Shown: positions 33,736 through 42,290 of the stretch, one piece after another
How the letters are laid out: every line of letters starts with the position of its first letter
Numbering within the stretch: position 1 is the stretch's first letter
NCBI GenBank assembly: GCA_016716065.1
Contig: JADJXA010000003.1
Coordinates: forward strand, 186,001-250,000
Length of the DNA stretch: 64,000 nucleotides
Source: Candidatus Leptovillus gracilis
GTDB taxonomy: Bacteria > Chloroflexota > Anaerolineae > Promineifilales > Promineifilaceae
Direction of reading: 5' to 3'
Translations under genes and position numbers: made by a program
Notes under the pieces: model-generated
The model's input: only the letters and a program-made list of their open reading frames with translations
Told to the model about the DNA's origin: nothing
Databases searched by the model: none

Positions 33736-36232
33736 TTATGGAGGTGTATCAGTTACACAGCGCATACCGACGCCATGCCCTTGATACGCTCCCTTGCTGG
33801 GAATAACGGTGGCAATATGGCTAATACCATATTCCCAACCACCGCCACGTAAGACAAAATCTTGATCGTCCCGGTATGTTGTTAAGTCACCATTCCAGTA
33901 AGCATATGGATCGTATGTTTCTTTTCCTTGGTCACCTTGTCCTTCGTCACCTTGCCAATAAGATATTGTCCATTCCCACACATTACCCACAAGATGATAA
34001 ACACCCTCCTTGCTTTGACCCTCTGAAAGGGTGTTTACCGGTTCCGCATCGCCAGTAAGATTTGGGTCGAAATTTAGGGGCATGTTTACCAATTGTGGCG
34101 TGGGATCTCCTTTTCCCCATGGCCAATCACCTGTCAAACCACGTGCCGCTCTTTCCCATTCTGCTTCGGTTGGCAGCCGTTTGCCTAACCATTGACAGTA
34201 AGCATTTGCTTGCAGCAGCGTAACATTAACCACCGGACGATCGTGCCTAGCTGGGTCCGTTAAACGATTGTTGTTTTCCAGCAGTGGCATGCATTGATTG
34301 CTATAGGATACACACAACCCATACTGGTAGTTGGTAACTTCGTATTTGTCGATCCAGAATTCGGCGAGTTCTACTTCTTGCCGTGGCCAAGGAGGATTTG
34401 CAGACGACCCTACACGTAGATAGGTATACGGGTCAGATTTCCCAAATAAGAACGTTCCGGCCGGAATGAAGGCCATCTCACCCATAGCGGCTGATCTGGC
34501 CCACCTCTCCTGAATAAATGGGGCAATTAAAATACCGATAATGACCAACATGGCTGCCATAATCCCGGCCAGTCCCCAAACGGCCCAGCGCAATCTCTGG
34601 GCAGCTTCCATTTGGGCCGATGCCAAGTCGCGCATTATTTGTAGTTCGTGCTGCTGTTTGGCAGTTAGGGCGGATTCGCTTTTTTGCAGGAGTTCAACGG
34701 CCGTTTCCTCCAACTTCAAAAAAGCCATCTGACTGTGAATAATGTCAAAGCGGTCTTTGCTGAGCAGCGCCCCAAACTGACGGTAAGCGGCCAACTCCCG
34801 CGCCAACAACTCCTGCGCCGCTTTACGGGCCTGGGTTTCCGGGTTTAGCTCAATCTCGCTTAACAGGTAGTCGTGGGTCAGTTCGTAGAGCGGCCGGTCG
34901 TCTTCGTCCAGGTCGCGGCGGATGAGACGGTTTTCGTGGAGGGTCGCCAGCACATGCTCCAGTGCGGCCGGATCGGCTGTTTCCAATTCGCCCGCCAACT
35001 GTTCCCGGCTGCGCACCGCCCGGCGCACATCGGACGTGACCAGTTCTTCCAAGACCCGGTTGGCGATGCGCCGCTCCGCGCCCTTTAGCTCCCGGTCCAA
35101 CACCCGCGACAGGTGGCTGGTGAGAATGCCTTTGGCCCCTGGCTCGCCCACCCCCCGGCCGCGCGGTTTGTTGTAGAGCGCCTGGCTGATCGCGGTCCCG
35201 TCTTCGGCCGTTGGCAGCTCGTCGAACAAGGTGTAACAGACCAACTGCACTTGCGCCGGGGGGATGCCCTTGTCCTCCTGGCGCAAATCGCTCAGGATGT
35301 GGTCCACCAATCCCGCTTCGTACTGCACCCCTTTGAGCGCGGCCGGTTCGGTGACGACTTCTTGCGCCTCTTCCAGGCGGAAGGTGGGCAGGAAGTATTC
35401 GTTGTCAAACGGCCGTAACGCGTCCAAACAGCCGTAAATCAGAAAAATACTCCTTGCGCAGCGACAAGACCCAGCGCACCGGCAAGTCAGACTCGACGCA
35501 TTCCTGCAACTGCCCGGCGAAGGCCCGCTGCATTTCCGGCGACTGCTCGGTGAAAAATTCCTCAAACTGATCCAGGAAAATGTAAATCTGACGGCCGCCG
35601 AGGTAATAAGCCGTCCGCTCCAAAAAGCCTTTCAGCGACATCTGATCGTCGCGGAAGCGGCGCAGTTCTGGCTGCGCCGCATAGTCGGGCAGGAACTCTT
35701 TTTTGATGAACTGGTCGGGGGATTGGCGGTAGGGGCGCAGGTAGAGGGGGAAACAGCCGTTGGCCAGCAGGCGAGAGGCGAGGCCAGCTTGCAGCAGCGA
35801 GGTTTTGCCGGAGCCGGATTCGGAGTGGAGGATGGTGAGACGGCCGTTTCCCATCTTTTGCCACATCACTCTTACTGCCTGGGAACGGCCGTAAAAGAAA
35901 GGCGCATCCTCCAATTTGTAGTCCAGCAGTGCCTTGTACGGATTTTCCCTTGTGTCTACCTGAGTGGGCGCGGACAGGTGGGCGTAGCGGCCGATCTTTT
36001 GCGTGATGGCCGCCGCCAACCGTCGTTCGGCTGCCTGGATGCCCTTCTCCATCTCGTCAACGGCCGACAACGCCTGCTGAATTTGGGTGACGATGACCTG
36101 CGCCCCCGCGCCGATGGCGTTGTAGCTGCCACTGAGGTCGCCGAGGGTGATCTTGTCGCCGCCCACTTTGTCGCCGCCGACCCGGTCGCCATAGACCAGA
36201 TCGGCGGCGATGATTTGTTGTTCTTCACTCAT
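33736..36232 (-). pseudogene. nSTAND NTPase with FGE-sulfatase domain (one frameshift)
   Basis: First gene of the operon. Residues 1-45 hold V-Y-G-D-R-V-G-G-D-K-V-G-G-D-K-I and S-G-S-Y-N-A-I-G-A-G-A. Then comes an nSTAND domain with Walker A H-S-E-S-G-S-G-K-T (~137-144) and L-D-Q-F-E-E-F-F (~218), a winged helix, a membrane helix (V-W-G-L-A-G-I-M-A-A-M-L-V-I-I-G), and a C-terminal FGE-sulfatase fold (M-A-F-I-P-A-G-T-F, L-P-T-E-A-E-W-E-R-A-A-R, N-V-W-E-W-T, L-R-G-G-G-W, G-M-R-C-V). In the FGE fold the copper-binding Cys pair is not evident, so ligand binding is likelier than oxidase activity. One base is out of frame at about 35410-35420, between F-G-R and L-R-P-F-D-N-E-Y-F, at an ACGGCCGT palindrome. 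Restored, the protein would have about 830 residues. Confidence 0.85.
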
Positions 36233-36553
36233 TGGCTTACTTACTCTTGATTGAACCTGACTGAAAATAACGCTTTATGGCTAATTTATGGTTAATAGAT
36301 CAGGCGAGTGACGGCAAGGAACAACGGCCGTTATCCCCCCTCCCCACATGCGTAGCCGCAAAGAGCGAACCGGGCGGCCCGGTCGCTCTTTGGATTACTC
36401 AAGCGTATTCGTTTGCCGCACAAACAGGGATGTGCAGTGGAACGGGCCAGAATCTTTTGTCAAACGGCTGTTGGGCAATGTGAACATAATAAAGAGTTTT
36501 GGGTGAAAAAGTCAACTTTGTGAAAACAGGTGCAAAGCACTTTAGCGGGCCTT
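36233..36553. other. Operon leader and spacer with bidirectional terminator
   Basis: 320 bp between the exported-repeat gene and the protease operon. The upstream transcript is likely ended by the hairpin at 36361-36392. The operon promoter should lie in 36233-36360; I see AT-rich DNA but no convincing -10/-35 pair. Confidence 0.45.
36361..36392. terminator. Strong bidirectional hairpin terminator
   Basis: AAAGAGCGAACCGGG, C-G-G-C loop region, CCGGTCGCTCTTT: a ~13-bp GC-rich stem with A and T ends on both strands. It separates the minus-strand gene ending at 36554 from the protease operon starting at 36232. Confidence 0.8.
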
Positions 36554-37621
36554 CTATGTCTGCCGTGTTGGTCGCATCACAACAGCCGCGGTGAACACCA
36601 GGCAAAGCGCCGCCAAGAGGAACACGGCCGTTACGCCCGTCCCCACGCCAGACTGCGCTTGAATTTGTTGTAGGGAAACGGCCGTTGGCGAACCGGCATC
36701 CGCGCCCAGGGTAAACTCTGAGCTTAACTCGCTCACGTTGACGGTAAAAGCGAGTTGGTCGCCGCTAACGACCGTATCAACCACAGTGACAACGGCAAAA
36801 TCATCCGCGCTGCCCGTATCCCGCTTCAGCAGGAAGTAGACGCCGCTGGCGCTAAAGTCGCCCTGGCCGCCCGCTTCGGAGATATCGAAGGTGAGCGTTA
36901 CCTGCCCGCCGCCAGTTGTCGGGTTGTCGTTGACGTCCAACTGCCAGATACGCGCCCATCGTTTCGCCACGCCGGTAGGTACATTGTCGGCCACATTGGC
37001 AAATGCCGCGTCGTCGTGCCCCAGGATAATGCCGTCGCCACTGTCATGGAGGAAATCAACATCGGCAATAGTCAAACCGCCGGAGATAGCAGGAACGTCT
37101 CGCCAGGCAGTGATAAGGGCGGCAATATCATTTTGATAGACGGCCGTTAACCGGCCCCGCCAACCTGTTTTCGCCTTATAAGCCGGGCTGTCGTTTTGGA
37201 AGTGAATCCAGCCCACATTTTCACCCCAAGCGTAGCCCTGAAAGTCACCCGTCACCGGGTCAATCCAGATGCCGCCATCGTCGGGGGCAAAGTTGATCCA
37301 ACCGGCGTTGGTCGCCCAGGCGTAGCCGGAAAGATTGCCCACGCCATCGTTGTTGACGCCATAATCGGCGGCCGTTGCATTGGCATAAGTGTGTTCATCG
37401 CCGCCGTTGTATGTTCCCAATCGAATCCAGCCCACGTTTTCGCCCCAGACATATCCCTCTAGGTGATCGCTGTAGACGACAGCGCCGCCATCGTCAGGAT
37501 CAAAGTTAATCCAGCCAACGTGAGCGCTCCAGGCCCATTTGTCAATTGTGTCAATGTTAGCCAAAACGGGAAGCGCTATTGTTAGCAACAGAAAGCTAAA
37601 CACCAGACCATATTTTTTCAT
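36554..37621 (-). CDS. Exported protein with Y-x-W-G-E-N-V-G-W repeats and C-terminal anchor
   Basis: About 355 residues from the ATG at 37621, preceded by GGAGG. Signal peptide (M-K-K-Y-G-L-V-F-S-F-L-L-L-T-I) ends near V-L-A. Then come five strand-turn repeats of the type G-Y-(A/V)-W-(G/A)-(E/T)-N-(V/A)-G-W-I-(H/R/N) in the first ~150 residues, a middle strand-rich domain (D-V-N-D-N-P-T-T-G-G-G-Q-V-T-L-T), and a C-terminal hydrophobic helix ending R-P-T-R-Q-T, as in sorting-signal anchors. The start lies two bases past the previous gene's stop, so both are on one transcript. Likely a surface protein. Confidence 0.8.
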   Translation of the reverse strand: MKKYGLVFSFLLLTIALPVLANIDTIDKWAWSAHVGWINFDPDDGGAVVYSDHLEGYVWGENVGWIRLGTYNGGDEHTYANATAADYGVNNDGVGNLSGYAWATNAGWINFAPDDGGIWIDPVTGDFQGYAWGENVGWIHFQNDSPAYKAKTGWRGRLTAVYQNDIAALITAWRDVPAISGGLTIADVDFLHDSGDGIILGHDDAAFANVADNVPTGVAKRWARIWQLDVNDNPTTGGGQVTLTFDISEAGGQGDFSASGVYFLLKRDTGSADDFAVVTVVDTVVSGDQLAFTVNVSELSSEFTLGADAGSPTAVSLQQIQAQSGVGTGVTAVFLLAALCLVFTAAVVMRPTRQT

Positions 37622-37623
37622 GG

Positions 37624-38502
37624 CTATTGCCCTCCTCGGACCGGCCATACGATATATCCAGTCGTTTTACCCGTACTAAATACAACGCCGCTTACCATAT
37701 CAACGCGAAAGGCATTGCCCGTACTTCCTCTATAAGTCGTAGATGTCCAGTAACTGTTGGAAGCAACGCTTAAAAAGGGGTTGCCATTGGACCACGGACC
37801 AGTTCCACTTGTGTCCGATAGGGCCGGGTTGAACCGTTGATAAGAAAGCAAGCTTTGTAGTTCCCGCACGTTTGGCAGCCGCCAGTCACCGGCGACAGAG
37901 CCGTCGGTGAGGCCGCATTGACCGCTGGCTAAATTGTTAGCCAATGATAAAGCGTTAGCCCAAAGCTGAGTACCCCAGCAGTTAGCGCTTCTCAACCAGA
38001 TCAAGCCGGTCAGGTTGTCGGTTACTGTCCCATTTGGGTTGATTGTAAAGCGTGGGTTGGGCCAAACGACGCCCCGCTGCAAATGGCCATCGCTACCCGT
38101 GTCATAACTGGTTATTTGTCCAGTTCGGGGTACGCTCGCCGGGTAAGCCGTTCCGGTTTGCACCCCCCATTGACCATTGTTTAATCCCCAAAAGGTCTTA
38201 CCCCTAAGAACGTTAGCGGTCAACGCGCCATTGGTATTATCAACGGCCGGAGCCGCGGTCATAATCTCGTTCAAAGTGACCATTGTGCCTGTGCCGGGGG
38301 CTACCGAAGGTTCGGTGAACGCGCTCTGACTACCGGCCGCGCCGCTGTCCAACCGGTTATATATATCTTGCAGTGTATAGGAATTGGTGGCGCTTGGCGG
38401 CGTACCAGGGCCGACTGGATCTCCAGCGCGGGTCACGGCGGCTGTTGAGAAAAGAACGCCAACTAAAATACCAAACAAACCAAACAAAATTTTATCGCGC
38501 AT
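37624..38502 (-). CDS. Exported Lcl/DUF1566 domain protein
   Basis: About 292 residues from the ATG at 38502 with AGGAGG 11 bases upstream. Signal anchor (I-L-F-G-L-F-G-I-L-V-G-V-L-F) at the N-terminus. The DUF1566/Lcl C-terminal domain, a C-type-lectin-like fold, is clear: T-V-T-D-N-L-T-G-L-I-W-L, C-W-G-T-Q-L-W, D-W-R-L-P-N-V-R-E-L-Q-S-L, Y-W-T-S-T-T-Y and I-V-W-P-V-R-G-G. These domains bind ligands and appear in many surface proteins. It sits after the hairpin at 38608-38642 and directly before the W-G-E-N-V-G repeat gene. Confidence 0.85.
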   Translation of the reverse strand: MRDKILFGLFGILVGVLFSTAAVTRAGDPVGPGTPPSATNSYTLQDIYNRLDSGAAGSQSAFTEPSVAPGTGTMVTLNEIMTAAPAVDNTNGALTANVLRGKTFWGLNNGQWGVQTGTAYPASVPRTGQITSYDTGSDGHLQRGVVWPNPRFTINPNGTVTDNLTGLIWLRSANCWGTQLWANALSLANNLASGQCGLTDGSVAGDWRLPNVRELQSLLSYQRFNPALSDTSGTGPWSNGNPFLSVASNSYWTSTTYRGSTGNAFRVDMVSGVVFSTGKTTGYIVWPVRGGQ

Positions 38503-38607
38503 TTTTACCAAACCTCCTTAAATTATGGGCGCGTGCTGAGTTGCGCTCAAACCCGCTCCCAAACCATTGTCTGCGCCGCCAGGCGCTCAACAAACTCCCA
38601 GCCCAAG

Positions 38608-38642
38608 CGCCCCTGAAGCAAAAACTTTTTGCTTCAGGGGCG
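38608..38642. terminator. Perfect hairpin between surface-protein genes
   Basis: CGCCCCTGAAGCAAAAA is followed after one base by its exact reverse complement, giving a 17-bp stem with A/T-rich apex. It lies 24 bp past the stop of the Ig-like gene at 38667 on the minus strand. It can terminate or attenuate transcription into the Lcl gene; the usual T-run after the stem is missing. Confidence 0.65.
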
Positions 38643-38666
38643 ACTAGTCGCTGTCAACCAACAGAG

Positions 38667-41420
38667 TTATGGTCTCATAATCACGGGCAGGTATAACTGA
38701 TGCCCTGATGAAGCGGAGACGGTCATAGTGACAGGCACAACCGACAAGGTTGTATTAGAAGCGTTGCTTTGAAGGCAAAGTGATGTGGTGTAAACGCCAG
38801 GGGGAATGCCCGTGGAATTGAGGGTGATTGTGACATTAGCAGGGTGGCCCGGCAGGGTGGCCCCATTTTGTTGGGAGAGGGAAAGCCAGGAAACGGCCGT
38901 TGGGTCTGGGCAGATATTCTCCACCTCGGTAAATGACCAGTTAAGAAACCCACCGCCAGTATTGCTGATGGTCATCGTGTAAGCGCTTTGCGTGTCAATC
39001 TCTTGCGTTCCACTGATAACGCTGGGGCTAACCAGAATGGCGGGCGGGGCGGGCGGCGCAGAGACGGTTAAGGTAATAGGGAACTGCGCTACAGCGTTTA
39101 TGGGGTCATTGTTAACAATGCACAAAGTGGTTGTGTACACGCCCGGAGCCAGCCCAGTTGAGTCGAGGGTGGCCTCGATTGGGGTGGGATTGCCGTTAGA
39201 AGTGACGCCATTGTTTTGGGAGAGGGAGAGCCAGGAAACGGCCGTTGGGTCTTCACAACCAGTTGGAGCATCCAGCCACAGTTGGAAGGGCGCGCCCTGC
39301 TGCGTTCCTGTCCCGTCATCCACCAAATCAACCCAGCCAGACACCCGTAACTGTTGGGCGTTTCCTGTCGTTACTTCGCCCAAAATGGAGATTGGCACTT
39401 GCCACGGTTCATTGTTCAAGCTGGCGTCTAATTGCCAATCAAGCCAGTATGAACCGGGCGGCAAATGCAGGCTGGCATCTCCGTCAACATACATGATGGG
39501 GCGTTCAACGCTTCCACTGTTGCTTTCGGCGTAGCGATAAACATTGGTCCAACCAGTATCAACGATGCGGTTGGTCGTCGTATCGCCATAAATGACACTG
39601 CTCCCCAACTGTTTCGGGTTGCCATTCCAAATGCGATAATTAACGCTAATCATTGTTGAGGTTGTTGAGGAATCCCGTTCATAAGCATAGAACCGAATTT
39701 GGTCAATTTGCCAGCCACCAGGATCGGTAACGGTAAATTCGTCAGCAATGCGGTACTGAGGCCCAACACCAGTGATAAAGCTACCGTAACCGGGAGTCTC
39801 TAACCCTAAGCTGTTGTCCTGTAGCAAACTCACATCAGCGCCGCCGGGGCCATCGCCATAGCTGGTAATGAAGGGGCCGTTATCGTATAGGGCGGTGGGC
39901 ATACCAAACAACCAGGTTAAATCTGCCTCGCCCATATTGCTGATGGTGAGAGGGTGGGTTGTCACGATATTTGCCAATTGGGTAGCTTCTAAGGCAGTGG
40001 GTTGGAGGTCAATCACGGCCGGGTCCGGGGGCGTGAAGACGGTTAATGTGATTGGCAAAGAGGCCAACGGCGTAGCAGGGTCATTGCTGGTGATGCAAAG
40101 ATAAGCGGCGTGGGTTCCCGTGGCGAGGCTGGTCGCATCAAATGTGAGCAGGGTTTCGCCAGGCGCATCAGCCGGGGTGATACCGCTGGTTGGGTTCACC
40201 GTTAGCCAAGATACGTTGCTAGGAGCGGCGCAATTGTTGTCATCAGATTCTTCTATGAGCCAGTCGAGGTCTTCTTCGCCATTGTTGCTGATGGTTAGAA
40301 TCTGATTGGTTTGGCTTCCTTCGGCCACGGCCGTGTCAATCACGGTTGGGTCAAAGGCAATGACGGGTGGGTCTTGGGGTACGGTGGCATTCAATGTGAC
40401 GGGAACTTGCACCACAGGGTTATCAGGGTCATCGCTAGTCACACATAAATAAGCCGAATACACCCCCACCGCTAAACCCGTTGAATCTAATGTCACGGTC
40501 ACTGGCGTTGATGCACCGGGTAATATAGAGCCATTCGTGGGATCAACTGTAAGCCAGGAAACATCTGCCGGACTGACACAAGGAGCGGTGTAAGACAGGG
40601 TGTCAATCCCCACATAGTCGGAATTATCTCCCCATGGGCCGCCATCCTCTACGAAGTAGCGGAAACCGATACGGCCGTTTGTTGTCCCAGCCAACCCTGT
40701 AATCACAACGGTGAACTCCGTCCACACTTCTGGATAACCATGTGGATCATACTCTGGGTTAATGTCTAGCAGTAATTGGGTAAAATCGCCGACACTGTGG
40801 GCGGTATTGCCGACATCCGCGCTATTCCCATTGGCGCTAAGGCGCACCTGTAAACGGTCTGCCCAGCCATCACCAGGGTGTCGTGTCCAGAATCTGATGA
40901 CATCGTTATTGTTCATCGTGATTTCTGGGGTTAGTAACCAATTGCTAATGACGGCATTAACAGCACCGCCGGCGCTTTGATAGCTGGCGGCGATGTAAGA
41001 ATTGGGCGCGCCTAGATGGGCGGGGAAGGTGTTGGGGGTTCCTTGCGACCAGACACCTGTCCCCAGTGGCTCGCTGTTGTTGATTGTTACCCAACCCAGT
41101 CCGGGTAGCAGGCTCACGTCGTCAAAATCTTCTGACCAACTATTTAGCAGGTGGGTTTTGCTGTGTCCCGTTGGGCCATAAGCCTCCTCAATAGACCAGT
41201 TCAACGCAATGGTCCCGGTGTTGCTAATTGTCAGCGTATAGCTTGCTTGCTCATCAGCCAGCAGTGTGGCCGACAACGCTTCCGGATCAATAGCAATAGT
41301 GGGCGAATTTAATAAAGAGGTCGCTTGAACTTGTTGTTGGTGGAAGCTGTGGCCGATAATAAGGTAGAGAGCCAATGTGCCAAACAAAAAGGCTATTCTT
41401 GTCGTATAACGGTGTATCAT
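38667..41420 (-). CDS. Large exported Ig-like repeat protein with choice-of-anchor J domain
   Basis: 917 residues; ATG with AAGGAGG upstream. Signal peptide at residues 1-34. Four copies of a ~100-residue BACON/ASPM-type Ig-like unit, each with (L/I)-T-I-S-N-(T/N/M)-G then W-L-(T/S)-(V/L) and G-V-Y-(S/T)-x-x-L-C. Inserted in the first is a choice-of-anchor J-like domain (E-D-F-D-D-V-S-L-L-P-G-L-G-W, then W-L-L-T-P-E-I and I-G-F-R-Y-F-V-E-D-G-G-P-W-G-D-N-S). Ends in Y-L-P-V-I-M-R-P, the same kind of terminal motif as the two beta-helix proteins here. Cell-surface or secreted; ligand unknown. Confidence 0.85.
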   Translation of the reverse strand: MIHRYTTRIAFLFGTLALYLIIGHSFHQQQVQATSLLNSPTIAIDPEALSATLLADEQASYTLTISNTGTIALNWSIEEAYGPTGHSKTHLLNSWSEDFDDVSLLPGLGWVTINNSEPLGTGVWSQGTPNTFPAHLGAPNSYIAASYQSAGGAVNAVISNWLLTPEITMNNNDVIRFWTRHPGDGWADRLQVRLSANGNSADVGNTAHSVGDFTQLLLDINPEYDPHGYPEVWTEFTVVITGLAGTTNGRIGFRYFVEDGGPWGDNSDYVGIDTLSYTAPCVSPADVSWLTVDPTNGSILPGASTPVTVTLDSTGLAVGVYSAYLCVTSDDPDNPVVQVPVTLNATVPQDPPVIAFDPTVIDTAVAEGSQTNQILTISNNGEEDLDWLIEESDDNNCAAPSNVSWLTVNPTSGITPADAPGETLLTFDATSLATGTHAAYLCITSNDPATPLASLPITLTVFTPPDPAVIDLQPTALEATQLANIVTTHPLTISNMGEADLTWLFGMPTALYDNGPFITSYGDGPGGADVSLLQDNSLGLETPGYGSFITGVGPQYRIADEFTVTDPGGWQIDQIRFYAYERDSSTTSTMISVNYRIWNGNPKQLGSSVIYGDTTTNRIVDTGWTNVYRYAESNSGSVERPIMYVDGDASLHLPPGSYWLDWQLDASLNNEPWQVPISILGEVTTGNAQQLRVSGWVDLVDDGTGTQQGAPFQLWLDAPTGCEDPTAVSWLSLSQNNGVTSNGNPTPIEATLDSTGLAPGVYTTTLCIVNNDPINAVAQFPITLTVSAPPAPPAILVSPSVISGTQEIDTQSAYTMTISNTGGGFLNWSFTEVENICPDPTAVSWLSLSQQNGATLPGHPANVTITLNSTGIPPGVYTTSLCLQSNASNTTLSVVPVTMTVSASSGHQLYLPVIMRP

Positions 41421-41477
41421 TTGTGTCCTCCTTAGGGGTCTGATACAAGAAGCGAAAAAATGTCTTGAAACGGGTTT

Positions 41478-41645
41478 CTACCAGTGCCAGATGTTTTTTA
41501 CTTTGCTGCTCGGTTTGTCTCGATAGAAGGCAACCGTAAACTTGAAGCGACTACTGGTAGAGGCAATAGCCAGGTCTGCGCCCACATGGGGCTGGCCGAT
41601 AAACGGGCCATCTAAAACTTTGCGTCAATCTTGTAAAGCGACCAT
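41478..41645 (-). pseudogene. Second copy of the tiny D-G-P-F ORF, with in-frame TGA at codon 7
   Basis: Ribosome site AAGGAGAG lies before the ATG at 41645. Reads M-V-A-L-Q-D-(TGA)-R-K-V-L-D-G-P-F-I-G-Q-P-H-V-G-A-D-L, and continues to K-V-K-N-I-W-H-W before a TAG. The homologue at 25831 has TGG (Trp) where this has TGA at 41627-41625, so a single G-to-A change separates them. The downstream frame stays open for 48 codons with sensible composition, so the mutation is recent, read through, or an error. Lies between the DJ-1-like gene and the Ig-like gene. Confidence 0.55.
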
Positions 41646-41665
41646 GAATCTCTCCTTTATCGAGG

Positions 41666-42145
41666 TTATATACCTTCGCGCAACAACTGCGCCTGAACGA
41701 CCAATTGCGTAATAAACTCCCCGTCAGATAAACGCCCCTGAAACAAAAAGCCTTGCTCGCCCTCCGGCGCGCTCAACCCACTGCGTACAAGCAACTCTCT
41801 TATTTTGGGGGAAACGGCCGTTACCCATCCCCCACCCCGCAGCGTCAACTCAATCAACTCAGGGACGCGCGGATTGAACAGCAGTTGCAGGGTGCATTCC
41901 TGCGGCCCCGGCAAAATCAGCAGGTGTGGAGGATGGAAGTCAGATGGTTCCATCTCCGCCAAACTTTGGTCCGGCCGCAGCCAGACGCCATGCCGGCCAA
42001 TGACCGGGCCGAGATAGAGGCCTAGCAGCGCCACCTCAAGACCCCTCTGCCGCATCTGGCAGACGCAGCGCACCACAAACGGTTCATCACATTGCGCGGC
42101 GACCAACAGCAAGACCATCGGGGAGATTTCCTTTTTCTGCGTCAT
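41666..42145 (-). CDS. DJ-1/PfpI-like domain protein (tentative)
   Basis: About 159 residues from the ATG at 42145; no strong ribosome site. The pattern is a Rossmann-like start (M-V-L-L-L-V-A-A-Q-C-D-E-P-F-V-V-R), a paired strand (G-L-E-V-A-L-L-G-L-Y-L-G), a central H-L-L-I-L-P-G-P-Q and a later G-G-G-W-V-T-A-V-S-P. This matches the order of strands in DJ-1/PfpI proteins, but the nucleophilic Cys after the third strand is absent (V-T-A-V-S-P), so enzymatic activity is unlikely. It is divergent from the STAND gene at 42291 and upstream of the second tiny ORF. Weak assignment; it could also be an unrelated sensor domain. Confidence 0.45.
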   Translation of the reverse strand: MTQKKEISPMVLLLVAAQCDEPFVVRCVCQMRQRGLEVALLGLYLGPVIGRHGVWLRPDQSLAEMEPSDFHPPHLLILPGPQECTLQLLFNPRVPELIELTLRGGGWVTAVSPKIRELLVRSGLSAPEGEQGFLFQGRLSDGEFITQLVVQAQLLREGI

Positions 42146-42290
42146 CAATTTGCGCCAACCAGTTGAAATACCAGCGACAACAGTTTATCATGAGCCGCAG
42201 GTCGGGAAGCGTGCCGATGTGTGCAAATCTGTGCGCTCATGTGAAAAATTGTGCGCTCACAAAGAGATGCCTGAACATGGAGGAAAAACA
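42146..42290. promoter_or_regulatory. Divergent promoter region with direct repeats
   Basis: Between the DJ-1-like and STAND genes. TGTGCGCTCA occurs twice (about 42231-42240 and 42250-42259), separated by TGTGAAAAAT, and could be a regulator site. GGAGGA at 42279-42284 decides the GTG start of the STAND gene at 42291. Confidence 0.4.

Noticed and set aside
33736..38502. Diversity-generating retroelement, suggested by FGE-sulfatase and Lcl (C-type-lectin-like) domains
   Set aside because: No reverse transcriptase, no template repeat and no adenine-biased variable repeat were found near either gene.
41478..41645. Selenocysteine at the in-frame TGA
   Set aside because: The homologue has TGG (Trp), not Cys, at that codon, and no SECIS-like hairpin follows; a nonsense change or error is simpler.
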